From positions 17,758-81,757 of the forward strand of contig NZ_BQHI01000026.1 of the NCBI RefSeq assembly GCF_021603585.1: a DNA stretch of 64,000 bases, written 5' to 3'. Numbering within the stretch: position 1 is the first letter of the stretch; the number at the start of each line of letters is the position of its first letter. The stretch is from Pseudomonas sputi. Its GTDB lineage: Bacteria; Pseudomonadota; Gammaproteobacteria; Pseudomonadales; Pseudomonadaceae. The notes beneath the pieces are model-generated. The model saw nothing but the letters and a program-made list of their open reading frames with translations. It did not search any database and was not told the DNA's origin. Both the position numbers and the translations under genes were made by a program. Shown here piece by piece: positions 33,936 to 42,849 of the stretch.

Positions 33936-36359
33936 TCAGGACAGCTCGGCCGGGGCGCAGGTGGCATCGACCCGCTCGATGAGCGCGCTGTCTTCAGGAA
34001 ATTCGGAAAGCGGGAAACGCAACTCGCACCGCGTGTTGTCAGGAAGCTGCACATGTAGCCGTTGACCCGCTTTTGCGTCAGGCAGAAAAATCGCTCCGCC
34101 GTCCTGGACCGTTGTCAGGTAGCGGCCCTGTTCGTCGTGAACGCTCAGCCCCTTAGCCAGCCATTGCCGGTCGACGGTCATCGCGTTGAGCAACAATCGC
34201 CGGACGGTCACGAGGGAGAAGTCCAGATGCTGCACCGAGCCTCGTGCCGGCTGCACTTCCTTCACCCCGTCGAGTACTTCAACGTTGCGCGACAGGCTGA
34301 GCGGGTCGACTTCCAGCCGCGCCGTCGACCAGGCCGGCAGGCTCGCCGCGACTGCCCGGCCCGAGCCATCGGTCCAGACCGGTCCTTGAGGCGTGTTCAG
34401 TTTCACGCCCGATCGATCACCGGCCTTGAGTACGCCGAAGGTGTCGCGCAGGGGATAGGGTGACAACGTTGCGCCATTGCGATGCAACGCCACACCACCG
34501 CGCAGCCCCACGTCGTAATCGGTCGCGCCGGATCGCTGGCCGACGCCAACGTCCAGGCTGGTGTAGCGCGGCAGCGCAGTGAAACGTACTCCGTAACCGG
34601 CCGCCGTCTCATCGCGGTATTCGGCGTTGGCGTTGTAGGCCAGGTTTTCACTCAGTACATCGCTGACAGCCACGCCCCGGCGCACGCCGGATCGATCATC
34701 ACGGCGCAAATAGCCGCGCAGTCTTCGCTGGCCACCCAGCGCCATTCCCAGCGTCAGGTAAGCGGAGTTACCCAGGCGATCGGGCGCCGTGTCGCCGATA
34801 GCACGCTCCAGGTTTAATGACAGGCTGATGCGCTCAGGCAATGTGCGCGACCACGACAGGCCAAGACGCGACTGCGACGGTTCACCCTGGGTCGAATATC
34901 GCGACCAGGTCGCCCCGAATGCGCCCCATTGATCCACCGAGCCTGTGACAGAAAAAACCAGATGATCGCGACCGGGGGATTCGGCCCGGTGAAGGTTCTG
35001 ATCCCAACCTGTGTCTGACAGCGTGCGAAAATTCCGACTCTGGCGCACGGCAACCAGGCTCGTCGACAGGTGCTCGGACAGCGGCGCACTGAGCGTCAGT
35101 TGCGTCTGGCTGCCCCCCACGCCACGGGAGCGTTCATCGGACAGCACCTGCTTCACGCCCAGTGCGTAGCCGCCGGCCCACTGCCGCTGCAGGCCCCAGC
35201 CTGTTGACAGATAGTCGGTTGCCGCGAGCACGCCGGCAGTAAGCCGCGTGGCCTGTCCCCAATCCCAGTCCTTGCTGAAGGCGGTGAAAGAAGGCGTCTG
35301 TCGGTCGTCCGAGCCCAGCCGTCGCACCGTGCCCAGCGCAAAGTTGAACCCGCTCGGTCCGGCCCATTGCGCTTCGTGGAGGCTGGCTGCCGGCACCCGC
35401 AAGCGCCGCGCCTGTCCATCCTGTTCGTGGACAGTCACTTCCAGATCAATCCGGTTGCTCAGCAACGGCAGCGCTCGCAGCGTGAACGGCCCACTCGGCA
35501 CCATAGTGGTGTAGATCATCACGCCGTTCTGCCGGACTTCGATCCGAGCCGGCGAATATGCGACTCCCTCCACCTGCCCGCGCGCGCCGTCCTGCGCTGT
35601 TCGTAATTGCGTGAATGCCGCTTCCGGCAGGATCTGCACACCGGTGAATGACTCACCGGCAAACAAGGTCGACGCGAGATTCAATTGCCCGACCTGCAGA
35701 CTGGCTTCGGCGTCCTCCAGGGTTCGCGCACCGTAGGCATACAGGTGCTCGAACCGCGAGTGGCCGGAGGTCGATGTGTAGGACTGCCGGCTGCGCAACA
35801 CCCAGTCCCCGGCATTCAGACCAAGCTCCGACCCCAGGCTTTGAAACCTGTCGTGCCGGCCTTCATGCTGGCTGCCGACCATCAACGCGTCATAGTTGAA
35901 GACGCCGGCCGTACCACCATGGGCGAAGTTGTTTGGCGCGCGCTCCGGCAACATCAGACTGTCGGTGGGTACCCGCAGGTCAATCAGTTCGCGTCCCGGG
36001 TCCAGCTGCACGACCGCTTCGGGAAATCCCCGTGCCAGCGTCATGCACTGCGCCGGTCGCAGCTTGTCCATCGAGGGTGGCGGACGCACGCCGGCGGCGT
36101 TCAGCCACTGGGGGTGCAGGCACAATTCGCCGCGCTCGTTGAACGACACCCGCACACGGCCTCGGGCTTGTCCGTTGACCTCAAGCGCCACGGAATGCTC
36201 GCCTTGGGTGAAGCGCGGCGCCTCACGAAAGTACGCCGCCAGCGCAGGATCGATGCCACGGTCTCTCAACACTTGAGCGTCGAACTCCAGTGACTCGGTC
36301 GCCAGCGCGGTACCGTTGACCGCGAGCAGCCACACGCCCCAACGAACGCAGACTCTCAT
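33936..36359 (-). CDS. Fimbrial outer-membrane usher, cluster B
   Basis: FimD/PapC-family usher, 807 residues. It has a signal peptide, an N-terminal periplasmic domain (FDAQVLRDRGIDPALAAYF), a 24-strand beta-barrel with plug (FNYDALMVGSQHEGRHDRF, RSRQSYTSTSGHSRFEHLYA), and C-terminal domains (VKLNTPQGPVWTDGSGRAV, GRYLTTVQDGGAIFLPDAKAG). It secretes and assembles pilus subunits delivered by the chaperone. Its ATG shares one base with the chaperone stop. Confidence 0.93.
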   Translation of the reverse strand: MRVCVRWGVWLLAVNGTALATESLEFDAQVLRDRGIDPALAAYFREAPRFTQGEHSVALEVNGQARGRVRVSFNERGELCLHPQWLNAAGVRPPPSMDKLRPAQCMTLARGFPEAVVQLDPGRELIDLRVPTDSLMLPERAPNNFAHGGTAGVFNYDALMVGSQHEGRHDRFQSLGSELGLNAGDWVLRSRQSYTSTSGHSRFEHLYAYGARTLEDAEASLQVGQLNLASTLFAGESFTGVQILPEAAFTQLRTAQDGARGQVEGVAYSPARIEVRQNGVMIYTTMVPSGPFTLRALPLLSNRIDLEVTVHEQDGQARRLRVPAASLHEAQWAGPSGFNFALGTVRRLGSDDRQTPSFTAFSKDWDWGQATRLTAGVLAATDYLSTGWGLQRQWAGGYALGVKQVLSDERSRGVGGSQTQLTLSAPLSEHLSTSLVAVRQSRNFRTLSDTGWDQNLHRAESPGRDHLVFSVTGSVDQWGAFGATWSRYSTQGEPSQSRLGLSWSRTLPERISLSLNLERAIGDTAPDRLGNSAYLTLGMALGGQRRLRGYLRRDDRSGVRRGVAVSDVLSENLAYNANAEYRDETAAGYGVRFTALPRYTSLDVGVGQRSGATDYDVGLRGGVALHRNGATLSPYPLRDTFGVLKAGDRSGVKLNTPQGPVWTDGSGRAVAASLPAWSTARLEVDPLSLSRNVEVLDGVKEVQPARGSVQHLDFSLVTVRRLLLNAMTVDRQWLAKGLSVHDEQGRYLTTVQDGGAIFLPDAKAGQRLHVQLPDNTRCELRFPLSEFPEDSALIERVDATCAPAELS

Positions 36360-37069
36360 CAGCGAGTAACCGGCGCATCGTAATGATCGACAGCAAAGCC
36401 GTAGGTCGTGGCCGGAAAAATCCTCACCGCCATCGTCTGTGCCGAGGCGTGCAAGGGTAGATCAGCGTGCAGGCGCTCGCCGGGCAAGATGTAGGTCTTT
36501 GGGAGATTCACCGAGCGGGTGCCCGGCAGAGGCACAATGGTTTTCGCCAGCCGCACAACATAGGGGCTCGGATTGACGACCTGCACACCTGCGGCATCCA
36601 TTGACCAGGTCAGTCGCTTCCAGGGTTCACGTTCGACCGGCAACCCGGCAGGACGCAAAATCACCGGCAAGTTCTGGCGTACACCGAGAGTAACCCGCGC
36701 TCCGGCGGCGTCACTGGCCGGGCTGATTCCCTCGAAGATCACCCGTTTCAGACGTTCCACCTTCAACGGTTGCCGGTTTTGCAGAATGAATCGCACTTGC
36801 TGAATGCCGTCGGGTTCGACCCGGGCAATGGGTGGGGTGAAGATCAGCAGTACGTCGTCGCTGTCTTCGATGTCCTCAACGGTGGTGTGCAGCAATGCAG
36901 GTTGCGTATCGGTATTGCGCACGTTCATCACCGCTTCACCCATGCCCTCCTCCACCAACAGCACCGGCGTCTGTGGAACCATTCCGGCGGCGTGGACCAG
37001 AGGCACTGAAAACCATGCGGACAGGCACAGCGGTGCCGTCTTGAAAACAGACTTGAAAGAAATGGGCAT
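36359..37069 (-). CDS. Periplasmic fimbrial chaperone, cluster B
   Basis: PapD-type chaperone, 236 residues from the ATG at 37,069, with a signal peptide ending near VHA-AG. The two immunoglobulin-like domains show the family landmarks: TPPIARVEPDGIQQVRFIL (with the conserved Arg), then VNPSPYVVRLAK. It binds unfolded subunits in the periplasm and passes them to the usher. A stem-loop lies upstream, between it and the DUF1120 gene. Confidence 0.92.
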   Translation of the reverse strand: MPISFKSVFKTAPLCLSAWFSVPLVHAAGMVPQTPVLLVEEGMGEAVMNVRNTDTQPALLHTTVEDIEDSDDVLLIFTPPIARVEPDGIQQVRFILQNRQPLKVERLKRVIFEGISPASDAAGARVTLGVRQNLPVILRPAGLPVEREPWKRLTWSMDAAGVQVVNPSPYVVRLAKTIVPLPGTRSVNLPKTYILPGERLHADLPLHASAQTMAVRIFPATTYGFAVDHYDAPVTR

Positions 37070-37135
37070 CGGGATAATCCGTGAAATCCTGGATGCGATC
37101 CGGCAGGTGCCGGACCGCGCTCGCATGAGCCAGTC

Positions 37136-37164
37136 CGTCCCGGTGCCTGAGAGGTACCGGGACG
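37136..37164 (-). terminator. Intra-operon stem-loop after the DUF1120 gene, cluster B
   Basis: Perfect 9-bp stem CGTCCCGGT/ACCGGGACG with an 11-base loop and no U tract, between the first (subunit) gene and the chaperone gene. Such hairpins in fimbrial operons stabilise the subunit mRNA and reduce downstream expression; that role is inferred. Confidence 0.55.
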
Positions 37165-37170
37165 CATCCG

Positions 37171-37821
37171 TCAGAGGTAGAACATGTCGAATGTCACGGA
37201 GCCATCCAGCGGGATTTCGTTGGCAATCGGCAGGGCGTTGCTTGGGCCGATGATCGGCAGCAGGTGCATCGGGAAACCGTGGTGACGAGCGGCAACGGGA
37301 CCGGTCGCAGCGCTGGCGCCCCACGAGTACAACTGCGGCGCATTGCTGACCAGCGTACTGGTCGGCACACGCCATGCCGGGGCCGCCAGCGTCCGGGTCA
37401 GCAGTGTCTGGGCATTGCCGTCGGTCTCCGGAATGCCGTGACGCAAGGCGAAACCGCCAATACGCGTACCGTTGATTTCACCCAACCCGTAAAACAGCGC
37501 CGGATCGCTTTGCCCGGCGCCATCACTGATACCCGGCAGCTTGGTGCCAGCCCGGTTATCGCGCACCGACACTTCCACCGGAGCCGGTGCATCGCAATTG
37601 ATGTGCAGCGATACGTCGCGACCGGCCAACAGTGTCTGGGTGGTTGGATTCAGCGTCGCCGCCGAAATCTTGCGCAGATCCACCGTGCTGCCCCCGGCAA
37701 AGGCCGGAATGCACGAGGTCGGAATAATGGTACCGATGACATTCAGGTCAACGCTTTCTGCCATCGCCAACGTTGGCAGCAACGCTGCCGCCAGTACCGC
37801 AAGACGGGATGTCTTTTTCAT
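37171..37821 (-). CDS. DUF1120 fimbrial subunit-like protein, cluster B
   Basis: A 216-residue exported protein with a signal peptide (MKKTSRLAVLAAALLPTLAMA). It has IIPTSCIPAFAGGSTVDL early, a second Cys in HINCDAPAPVEV, and a C-terminal aromatic strand DGSVTFDMFYL, as expected for a subunit with a disulfide and a beta-sandwich fold. Being promoter-proximal and followed by a stem-loop, it is the likely major subunit. It is paralogous to the gene at 41,844. Confidence 0.85.
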   Translation of the reverse strand: MKKTSRLAVLAAALLPTLAMAESVDLNVIGTIIPTSCIPAFAGGSTVDLRKISAATLNPTTQTLLAGRDVSLHINCDAPAPVEVSVRDNRAGTKLPGISDGAGQSDPALFYGLGEINGTRIGGFALRHGIPETDGNAQTLLTRTLAAPAWRVPTSTLVSNAPQLYSWGASAATGPVAARHHGFPMHLLPIIGPSNALPIANEIPLDGSVTFDMFYL

Positions 37822-38012
37822 AAGCCGTAATCTTCCATTTGATTGACAGTTCAGTCCCTACAAACCTGGTATGTAAGTAAGCGGGCTGATGATTGCGGCT
37901 TATGAGAGATAAATCTGTAGGAAATAGTGGCGCTCAAACAGCGAAATCACGACTGGATTAATAGGTAATTTGTGCTCGGTGGTGGGGTCCTACGCTGCCG
38001 TAGCCAAATGTT

Positions 38013-38552
38013 TCAGTTTGCTTGAAAGCGCGCATCGATCTCGAACCGGGTCAGATCGGCAACCCGGGTCTGCGCTGACCCGACCCGCCCTTCAAACTCT
38101 ACGTCGACGTCCATGCGCTGCCCTTCCAGGGCGACGCCCGCCCGCGCAGGAATCAGGCTTTGCCCGGCGGGCCAGACTGCACCGGATGCGACACCCGGTT
38201 CAAATCCAAGCCACTGCACAGCCTTGCCATCCACCCGCACAGCCACCACCTGAACCCTCAACGCCCCGGCGCCAAACCGATAGTCCACGGCACCCGCCGC
38301 AGGCGCCGCCAGGTCAAGTCGCAGCGGTCCTGCCCGGTCACACTGAACGGTGATCTGCACCCGCCGGCGCCCGAAACTCAACTGGTCATTTTCCAGTGGC
38401 TGTTGCAGCAACTGACCGCGCGTCATCGCTCCAAAATCGACTGAAGGCTGCCCCAGTCTGACGGCACAGTCCGACTGCGCCTGCGACTGATCGGCGACAA
38501 ACACGGTACCGAGCAATGCCAGACCGATCGTGCCGGTATTCAAACGATGCAT
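38013..38552 (-). CDS. Fimbrial tip-like protein, cluster A
   Basis: A 179-residue exported protein with a signal peptide ending near SQAQS. The mature start (CAVRLGQPSVDFGAMTRGQLLQQP) and ITVQCDRAGPLRLDLAAP parallel the cluster B tip-like protein. It lies 13 bases after the usher stop, the same spacing as in cluster B. Probable minor pilin or adhesin; function inferred. Confidence 0.75.
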   Translation of the reverse strand: MHRLNTGTIGLALLGTVFVADQSQAQSDCAVRLGQPSVDFGAMTRGQLLQQPLENDQLSFGRRRVQITVQCDRAGPLRLDLAAPAAGAVDYRFGAGALRVQVVAVRVDGKAVQWLGFEPGVASGAVWPAGQSLIPARAGVALEGQRMDVDVEFEGRVGSAQTRVADLTRFEIDARFQAN

Positions 38553-38565
38553 GGTGACTGACTCC

Positions 38566-40989
38566 TTAAACCGCGTGGCAGGTGGCTTGCGCCGTTTCGT
38601 ACAGCGCGTGCGTGTCGGGTTGTTCGCCGAGGTCGTAGGACAGCCGACAGCGACTGCCATCGGGCAGCACCACGTGCAAAATCGTGTCCGGTCGGACATC
38701 GGGCAAAAAGATCGTGCCGGCTTCCAGTACGTTGGTGATGTACTGCCCCTGCGCGTCGAAAACGGCTCCCCCCTTGCGCAGAAGAACGTTGTCGGCGGAA
38801 CGCGCCTGTAACAGCAGGCGCCGCGCGGTGACCATGTCGAATGCAAGCGTCGCTACCGCACCACGCCCGGCTTCGACTTCCAGGTAAGCGTTGTGCACAT
38901 CGACATTGCGCCCCAGGCTGGCCGTATCGAGTTCGACCCGGCCTGTGCTGTACGCCGGCAGACTCGCCGCCACGGCGCGCCCGGAATAGTCGGTCCAGAC
39001 CGGGCCGCGCGGGGTGTTCAGCTTGACGCCGGCACTGTCGCCGGCCTTGAGCAAGGCGAAGGTTTCGCGCAGTGGATAGGGCGACAGGGTCACGCCCTCA
39101 CCATGGATCAGCGCACCGCCGCGAAAGCCGAGGTCATAGTTCTGGTTACCGGCACCGCTGCGGGAATAGCCCATGTCCATCTGACTGTAGTGGGGCAACA
39201 GATTGACCCGCCCGTTGAACCCGGCGCTACCGTTATCCGGCCGTTCGGCGCCGATGCTGTAGGCCAGTGTGTCGCTGAGCTGTTCATTGAATCTCAGGCC
39301 GCTGCGGGTGCCGCCCACATCGTCGTTGCGCACATAGCCGCGCAACGTCTGCCGCACACCCAACGGCAGACTGACACTCAGATAAGCCGCGGTGCCACGC
39401 GCATCGTCCGGCGCCCCGGCAACATCGCGCTCAACCGACAATGTCACATTGGCCCGCCGAATGCTCTGCGACCAGGCCAGGGCGGCTCTTGAAGTGGCCG
39501 TCCCGTCAAGCAAGGAGTACCGCGAGTAGCTGGCGGAGAGGCCGCCGTACATCGGACTGCTGGTGCTGAGATTGGCCGTCAGTTGATTGCGTACCCGCTG
39601 AAACGGCTGATCATTGTGCGAGTCCCAGGTGGTATCCGACAGCGTGCGGAAACCCTGGGTCTGTTGGGTCAGCGCAACACTCGCCGACAACCTCTCGCTC
39701 AACAGACCGCTGGCCGTCCACTGCAACTGCGCGCCGGACACCGCCTGTTCCTGCGCCCGGGAAATCACCTGTCGGCCACCGAGTACCAGCCGATCGCCGA
39801 TGCTGCCCTGCATCGCCCAGCCCACCGACTCATAGCCTGTGCCGAGCATGGCGCCGGCCGTAACCTGCCCGCGCGCCCCCAGCCGCCAGTCCTTGCTGGC
39901 AGCGGCAAAGGACGGCGAATCTCGATCGTCACCGGCGTAGCGTCGCACTTGGCCGACCGCCAGCCCATAACCGGCCGCCCGTCCCGTCATCCCGCCACGT
40001 AACTGCGTCGCCGGCACGATGAAGCGCCGCTGCTGCCCGTCTCCTTCATGCACCGTCACTTCCAGATCCACGCTCTGACTGAGCAACGGCAAACCGACCA
40101 GAGTGAACGGGCCACCGGGCACCACCGTGGTGTAGATCAGCGCACCGTTCTGTGTGACTTCGATCCGCGCGGCGGAATAGGCAATGCCTTCAACCCGCGC
40201 ACCGGAGCTGTCATCGTCCAGCGCCATCAAGGCAAGTTCCGGCTGCACCTGAAAGCCGTTAAAAGCCTCGCCGGAAAACAACGGGGAAACCATGTTCAAC
40301 TGACCCAGTTGCAGGTTGGCCTGATAGCGCTCCGAGGTGTGCGAGGCATAGGCATACAGGTGCTCGAGGCGATCCTGACCGGCGAACTCGCTGTACACCT
40401 GACGACTGCGAAACGACCAGTCCGCCGCATTCAGGCCCAGCTCAGCGTTCAAGTTCCGGTACTGCGATGACTGGCCGGCGAAACGGTTGCCAAGCAATAA
40501 GGCATCGTAGTTGAACAGGCCTGCCGTACCACCGTTCAGGAAGCTGCGACGGGCCGGACGTTCGGGCAACAGCACAGCGGAGGGCAACAGCAGGGCGATG
40601 TGTTCCTGCGACGGATCGGCTTGCACCACAGCGTCAGGAAAGTACCGAGCGAACAGTTCACACCCCGATCCACCCGCCGACTCAACATGATCCACTGCCC
40701 TGATATCGCCGCGCTCCAGCAGTGACGGGGTGAAACACAATTCGCCTTCGGCATCGAACGTAACCTGCACCCGTCCCTTGGGAACGCCGTTGACCGTCAG
40801 GGTGACGGCCTGCACGCCCTCGCGAAAGCGCGGCGCCTGGCTGAAGTACTCGGCCAGGCGCGGATCCAGCCCGCGAGATTTCAGTACAGCCTGGTTGAAC
40901 TGCACGGACACATGCTCGGCGCTATTGACGACAGGAGCGGCGCCAAAAACGATCATCAGCGCCGCGCCGGCGCGACACATTCGATGCAT
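38566..40989 (-). CDS. Fimbrial outer-membrane usher, cluster A
   Basis: FimD/PapC-family usher, 807 residues, the same length as the cluster B usher. It shares FNQAVLKSRGLDPRLAEYFSQAPRF, FNYDALLLGNRF, RSRQVYSEFAGQDRLEHLYAYA and VKLNTPRGPVWTDYSGRAVAAS with that paralogue. I start it at the ATG at 40,989, which overlaps the chaperone stop; a TTG one codon upstream is possible. Confidence 0.93.
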   Translation of the reverse strand: MHRMCRAGAALMIVFGAAPVVNSAEHVSVQFNQAVLKSRGLDPRLAEYFSQAPRFREGVQAVTLTVNGVPKGRVQVTFDAEGELCFTPSLLERGDIRAVDHVESAGGSGCELFARYFPDAVVQADPSQEHIALLLPSAVLLPERPARRSFLNGGTAGLFNYDALLLGNRFAGQSSQYRNLNAELGLNAADWSFRSRQVYSEFAGQDRLEHLYAYASHTSERYQANLQLGQLNMVSPLFSGEAFNGFQVQPELALMALDDDSSGARVEGIAYSAARIEVTQNGALIYTTVVPGGPFTLVGLPLLSQSVDLEVTVHEGDGQQRRFIVPATQLRGGMTGRAAGYGLAVGQVRRYAGDDRDSPSFAAASKDWRLGARGQVTAGAMLGTGYESVGWAMQGSIGDRLVLGGRQVISRAQEQAVSGAQLQWTASGLLSERLSASVALTQQTQGFRTLSDTTWDSHNDQPFQRVRNQLTANLSTSSPMYGGLSASYSRYSLLDGTATSRAALAWSQSIRRANVTLSVERDVAGAPDDARGTAAYLSVSLPLGVRQTLRGYVRNDDVGGTRSGLRFNEQLSDTLAYSIGAERPDNGSAGFNGRVNLLPHYSQMDMGYSRSGAGNQNYDLGFRGGALIHGEGVTLSPYPLRETFALLKAGDSAGVKLNTPRGPVWTDYSGRAVAASLPAYSTGRVELDTASLGRNVDVHNAYLEVEAGRGAVATLAFDMVTARRLLLQARSADNVLLRKGGAVFDAQGQYITNVLEAGTIFLPDVRPDTILHVVLPDGSRCRLSYDLGEQPDTHALYETAQATCHAV

Positions 40990-41696
40990 CAATCCGTCAC
41001 CAACGGAGCGTCGAAGTGCGCAATGGCGAAACCGTAAGTGGTCACTGGAAACAGCCGTACCTGACGCTGTAAATGGCTCGGCTCGGCCATCCCGTTCAAG
41101 GTCAGCTGTTCGCCGGGCAACACATAGGTGCGCCCCAGATCCATCTCCTTGCCACCCGGCAACAACGTCACCGAATGGCCCAGTCGCACGACATACGGGC
41201 TGGGATTGCGCACCTTGACCTCAGTGCCCTGACGTGACCAGACCAGATGTTTCCAGGGCTCACGGTCGACCGGCAGCTTTGCCGGCCGCAGGATCGCCGG
41301 GATGTTCTGGCGCACACTCAGGCTGACCTGCGCCTTGCCCGTCGCATCCTGCGGCGCGATCCCTTCGAACACCACACGCTTGAGACGCTCGGTCTTCAGC
41401 GGTTCAGCGCTGCGCAGAATGAATCGCACACGCTGGGTGGCTCCGGGCTCGACCCGGGCCACCGGCGGCGTCAGAAGAAGCAACGGCTCGGTGTCTTGCG
41501 GCACATCCTCGACAGAAGTATGCAGCAGCGCCGGATGAGGCTCGCTGTTGAACACATTGATCCCCGCCTCACCCAGTCCTTCATCGAGCACCAGCACCGG
41601 CGTTTCGGGAACCATCCCCGCCGCCCGGATCGATCCGGGCCCCAGCAAGAACACCAGCAGTACACGGGTGATGGCGTTGCGTGCGAACGCGTTCAT
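40989..41696 (-). CDS. Periplasmic fimbrial chaperone, cluster A
   Basis: PapD-type chaperone, 235 residues from the ATG at 41,696, with a signal peptide ending near IRA-AG. Mature start GMVPETPVLVLDEG, then TPPVARVEPGATQRVRFIL and VRNPSPYVVRLGHS. It closely parallels the cluster B chaperone along its whole length. Its stop overlaps the usher start. Confidence 0.92.
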   Translation of the reverse strand: MNAFARNAITRVLLVFLLGPGSIRAAGMVPETPVLVLDEGLGEAGINVFNSEPHPALLHTSVEDVPQDTEPLLLLTPPVARVEPGATQRVRFILRSAEPLKTERLKRVVFEGIAPQDATGKAQVSLSVRQNIPAILRPAKLPVDREPWKHLVWSRQGTEVKVRNPSPYVVRLGHSVTLLPGGKEMDLGRTYVLPGEQLTLNGMAEPSHLQRQVRLFPVTTYGFAIAHFDAPLVTD

Positions 41697-41771
41697 GTCG
41701 TTGTCCACAGGCGAGCGCGCAGCCGGCGGCAATGCCGGGCCACGAGCCAGCCGATCAGGTTGATTGGAAAT

Positions 41772-41788
41772 GACAGGCCACGCCTGTC
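41772..41788 (-). terminator. Intra-operon stem-loop after the DUF1120 gene, cluster A
   Basis: GACAGGC-CAC-GCCTGTC is a perfect 7-bp stem with a 3-base loop and no U tract, in the same relative position as the hairpin in cluster B but with unrelated sequence. Confidence 0.5.
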
Positions 41789-41843
41789 GAGAGTTACTGC
41801 AAAGCCTTGGTATGCCTCAGGTCCGGCACCGTCACGCGCCCCT

Positions 41844-42506
41844 TCAGAGGTAAAGCAACTCGAACGTAGCCGACCCGTTCAGTGCGAACTCGGAGGTAAT
41901 CGGCAGGCTCGACGACGGGCCGATGACCGGGACCAGCGTCATGGGAAACGTATGCACGGTGCCAGGTGTCGGGCCTGCCGACAACGACGCCCCCCACGAG
42001 TACCGAAGGTTGCCGCCTTCGGTGTATTTCCCGACCAGCGTTGCCGTATCGGGAGTGTCCCAGTTGGCCATGTCTCCTTGCTTGTACAGGATCATCGACG
42101 GCTGACCGTCGACGGAGGGTGTGCCGAATCGCAGACCGTAGCCACCGATCTTCGCCCCGGCGACTTCACCGATCCCGTAGATGTACATGGCCCAGTCGGA
42201 GCCATCGACGACAATCCCGGGCAGTCGTGTATGAGTCTGGTTGTCATGCACCTTGATCGCCATGGGGGCGGCTGCGGAGCAACTGATGCTCAGGGTTATG
42301 TTGCGGTTTTGCAGTTCGGTCTGCCGATCCCGGTTCAGAGAACCGGCGGGAATGTCTCCCAGGTCGACCGTATTGCCGCCGGTGAAGGCCGGTGTACACG
42401 AGGTCGGAATAATCGAGCCCGTGATCGTCAGATCCGCGCTATCGGCCATGACCCCTGCCGGTAACAAGGTGCTTGCGACAGCAATTGCACGAAAGGTCTT
42501 GCGCAT
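41844..42506 (-). CDS. DUF1120 fimbrial subunit-like protein, cluster A
   Basis: A 220-residue exported protein with a signal peptide (MRKTFRAIAVASTLLPAGVMA). IIPTSCTPAFTGGNTVDLGDI, the second Cys in LSISCSAAAPMAI, and the C-terminal NGSATFELLYL parallel the cluster B subunit. I prefer the ATG at 42,506 with GGAG upstream over the GTG at 42,518. Promoter-proximal gene of its operon. Confidence 0.85.
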   Translation of the reverse strand: MRKTFRAIAVASTLLPAGVMADSADLTITGSIIPTSCTPAFTGGNTVDLGDIPAGSLNRDRQTELQNRNITLSISCSAAAPMAIKVHDNQTHTRLPGIVVDGSDWAMYIYGIGEVAGAKIGGYGLRFGTPSVDGQPSMILYKQGDMANWDTPDTATLVGKYTEGGNLRYSWGASLSAGPTPGTVHTFPMTLVPVIGPSSSLPITSEFALNGSATFELLYL

Positions 42507-42849
42507 GAAAATTCTCACTCCATAAGAATCGAAAGATGACAGCCAGCTACGCGTCTTCTACTGAAAGACAGGAAAATTCCTGTTTCAAAATCAGCGTTGT
42601 CATTATTCCAATTGCCTCCCGGCAGCGATGTAAGGCGAAAGCGCGATTCGCACTGGAAAAATCGCTGGCGGGCGTAGCTGATGTGAGCCGGAAAAATCGC
42701 CGATCTGTTTAAAAATGCTCACCCTGCCGACAGCCCCGGGCTACACGCCGCTCTGCGCCGTGAGTCGGATTGACCAGACACGCTGGGGCAACACCCGGTG
42801 CCTGTCGTGCCATACTCCTGATCTCGCCACTCATCCGGAACGGTCCGAC
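42507..42849. other. Divergent intergenic region, fimbrial cluster A / PLD lipoprotein
   Basis: About 340 bases with no supported gene. It contains the palindrome at 42,568. The right part is open in the lipoprotein frame from an ATG at 42,715, but that N-terminal extension (MLTLPTAPGYTPLC...) lacks signal-peptide character. No clear promoter was recognised. Confidence 0.5.
42568..42583. promoter_or_regulatory. Palindrome upstream of fimbrial cluster A
   Basis: ACAGGAA-AA-TTCCTGT, with outer GAAA/TTTC flanks, sits about 60 bases upstream of the DUF1120 start. It is a good operator candidate; the binding protein is unknown. No equivalent was seen upstream of cluster B. Confidence 0.45.
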
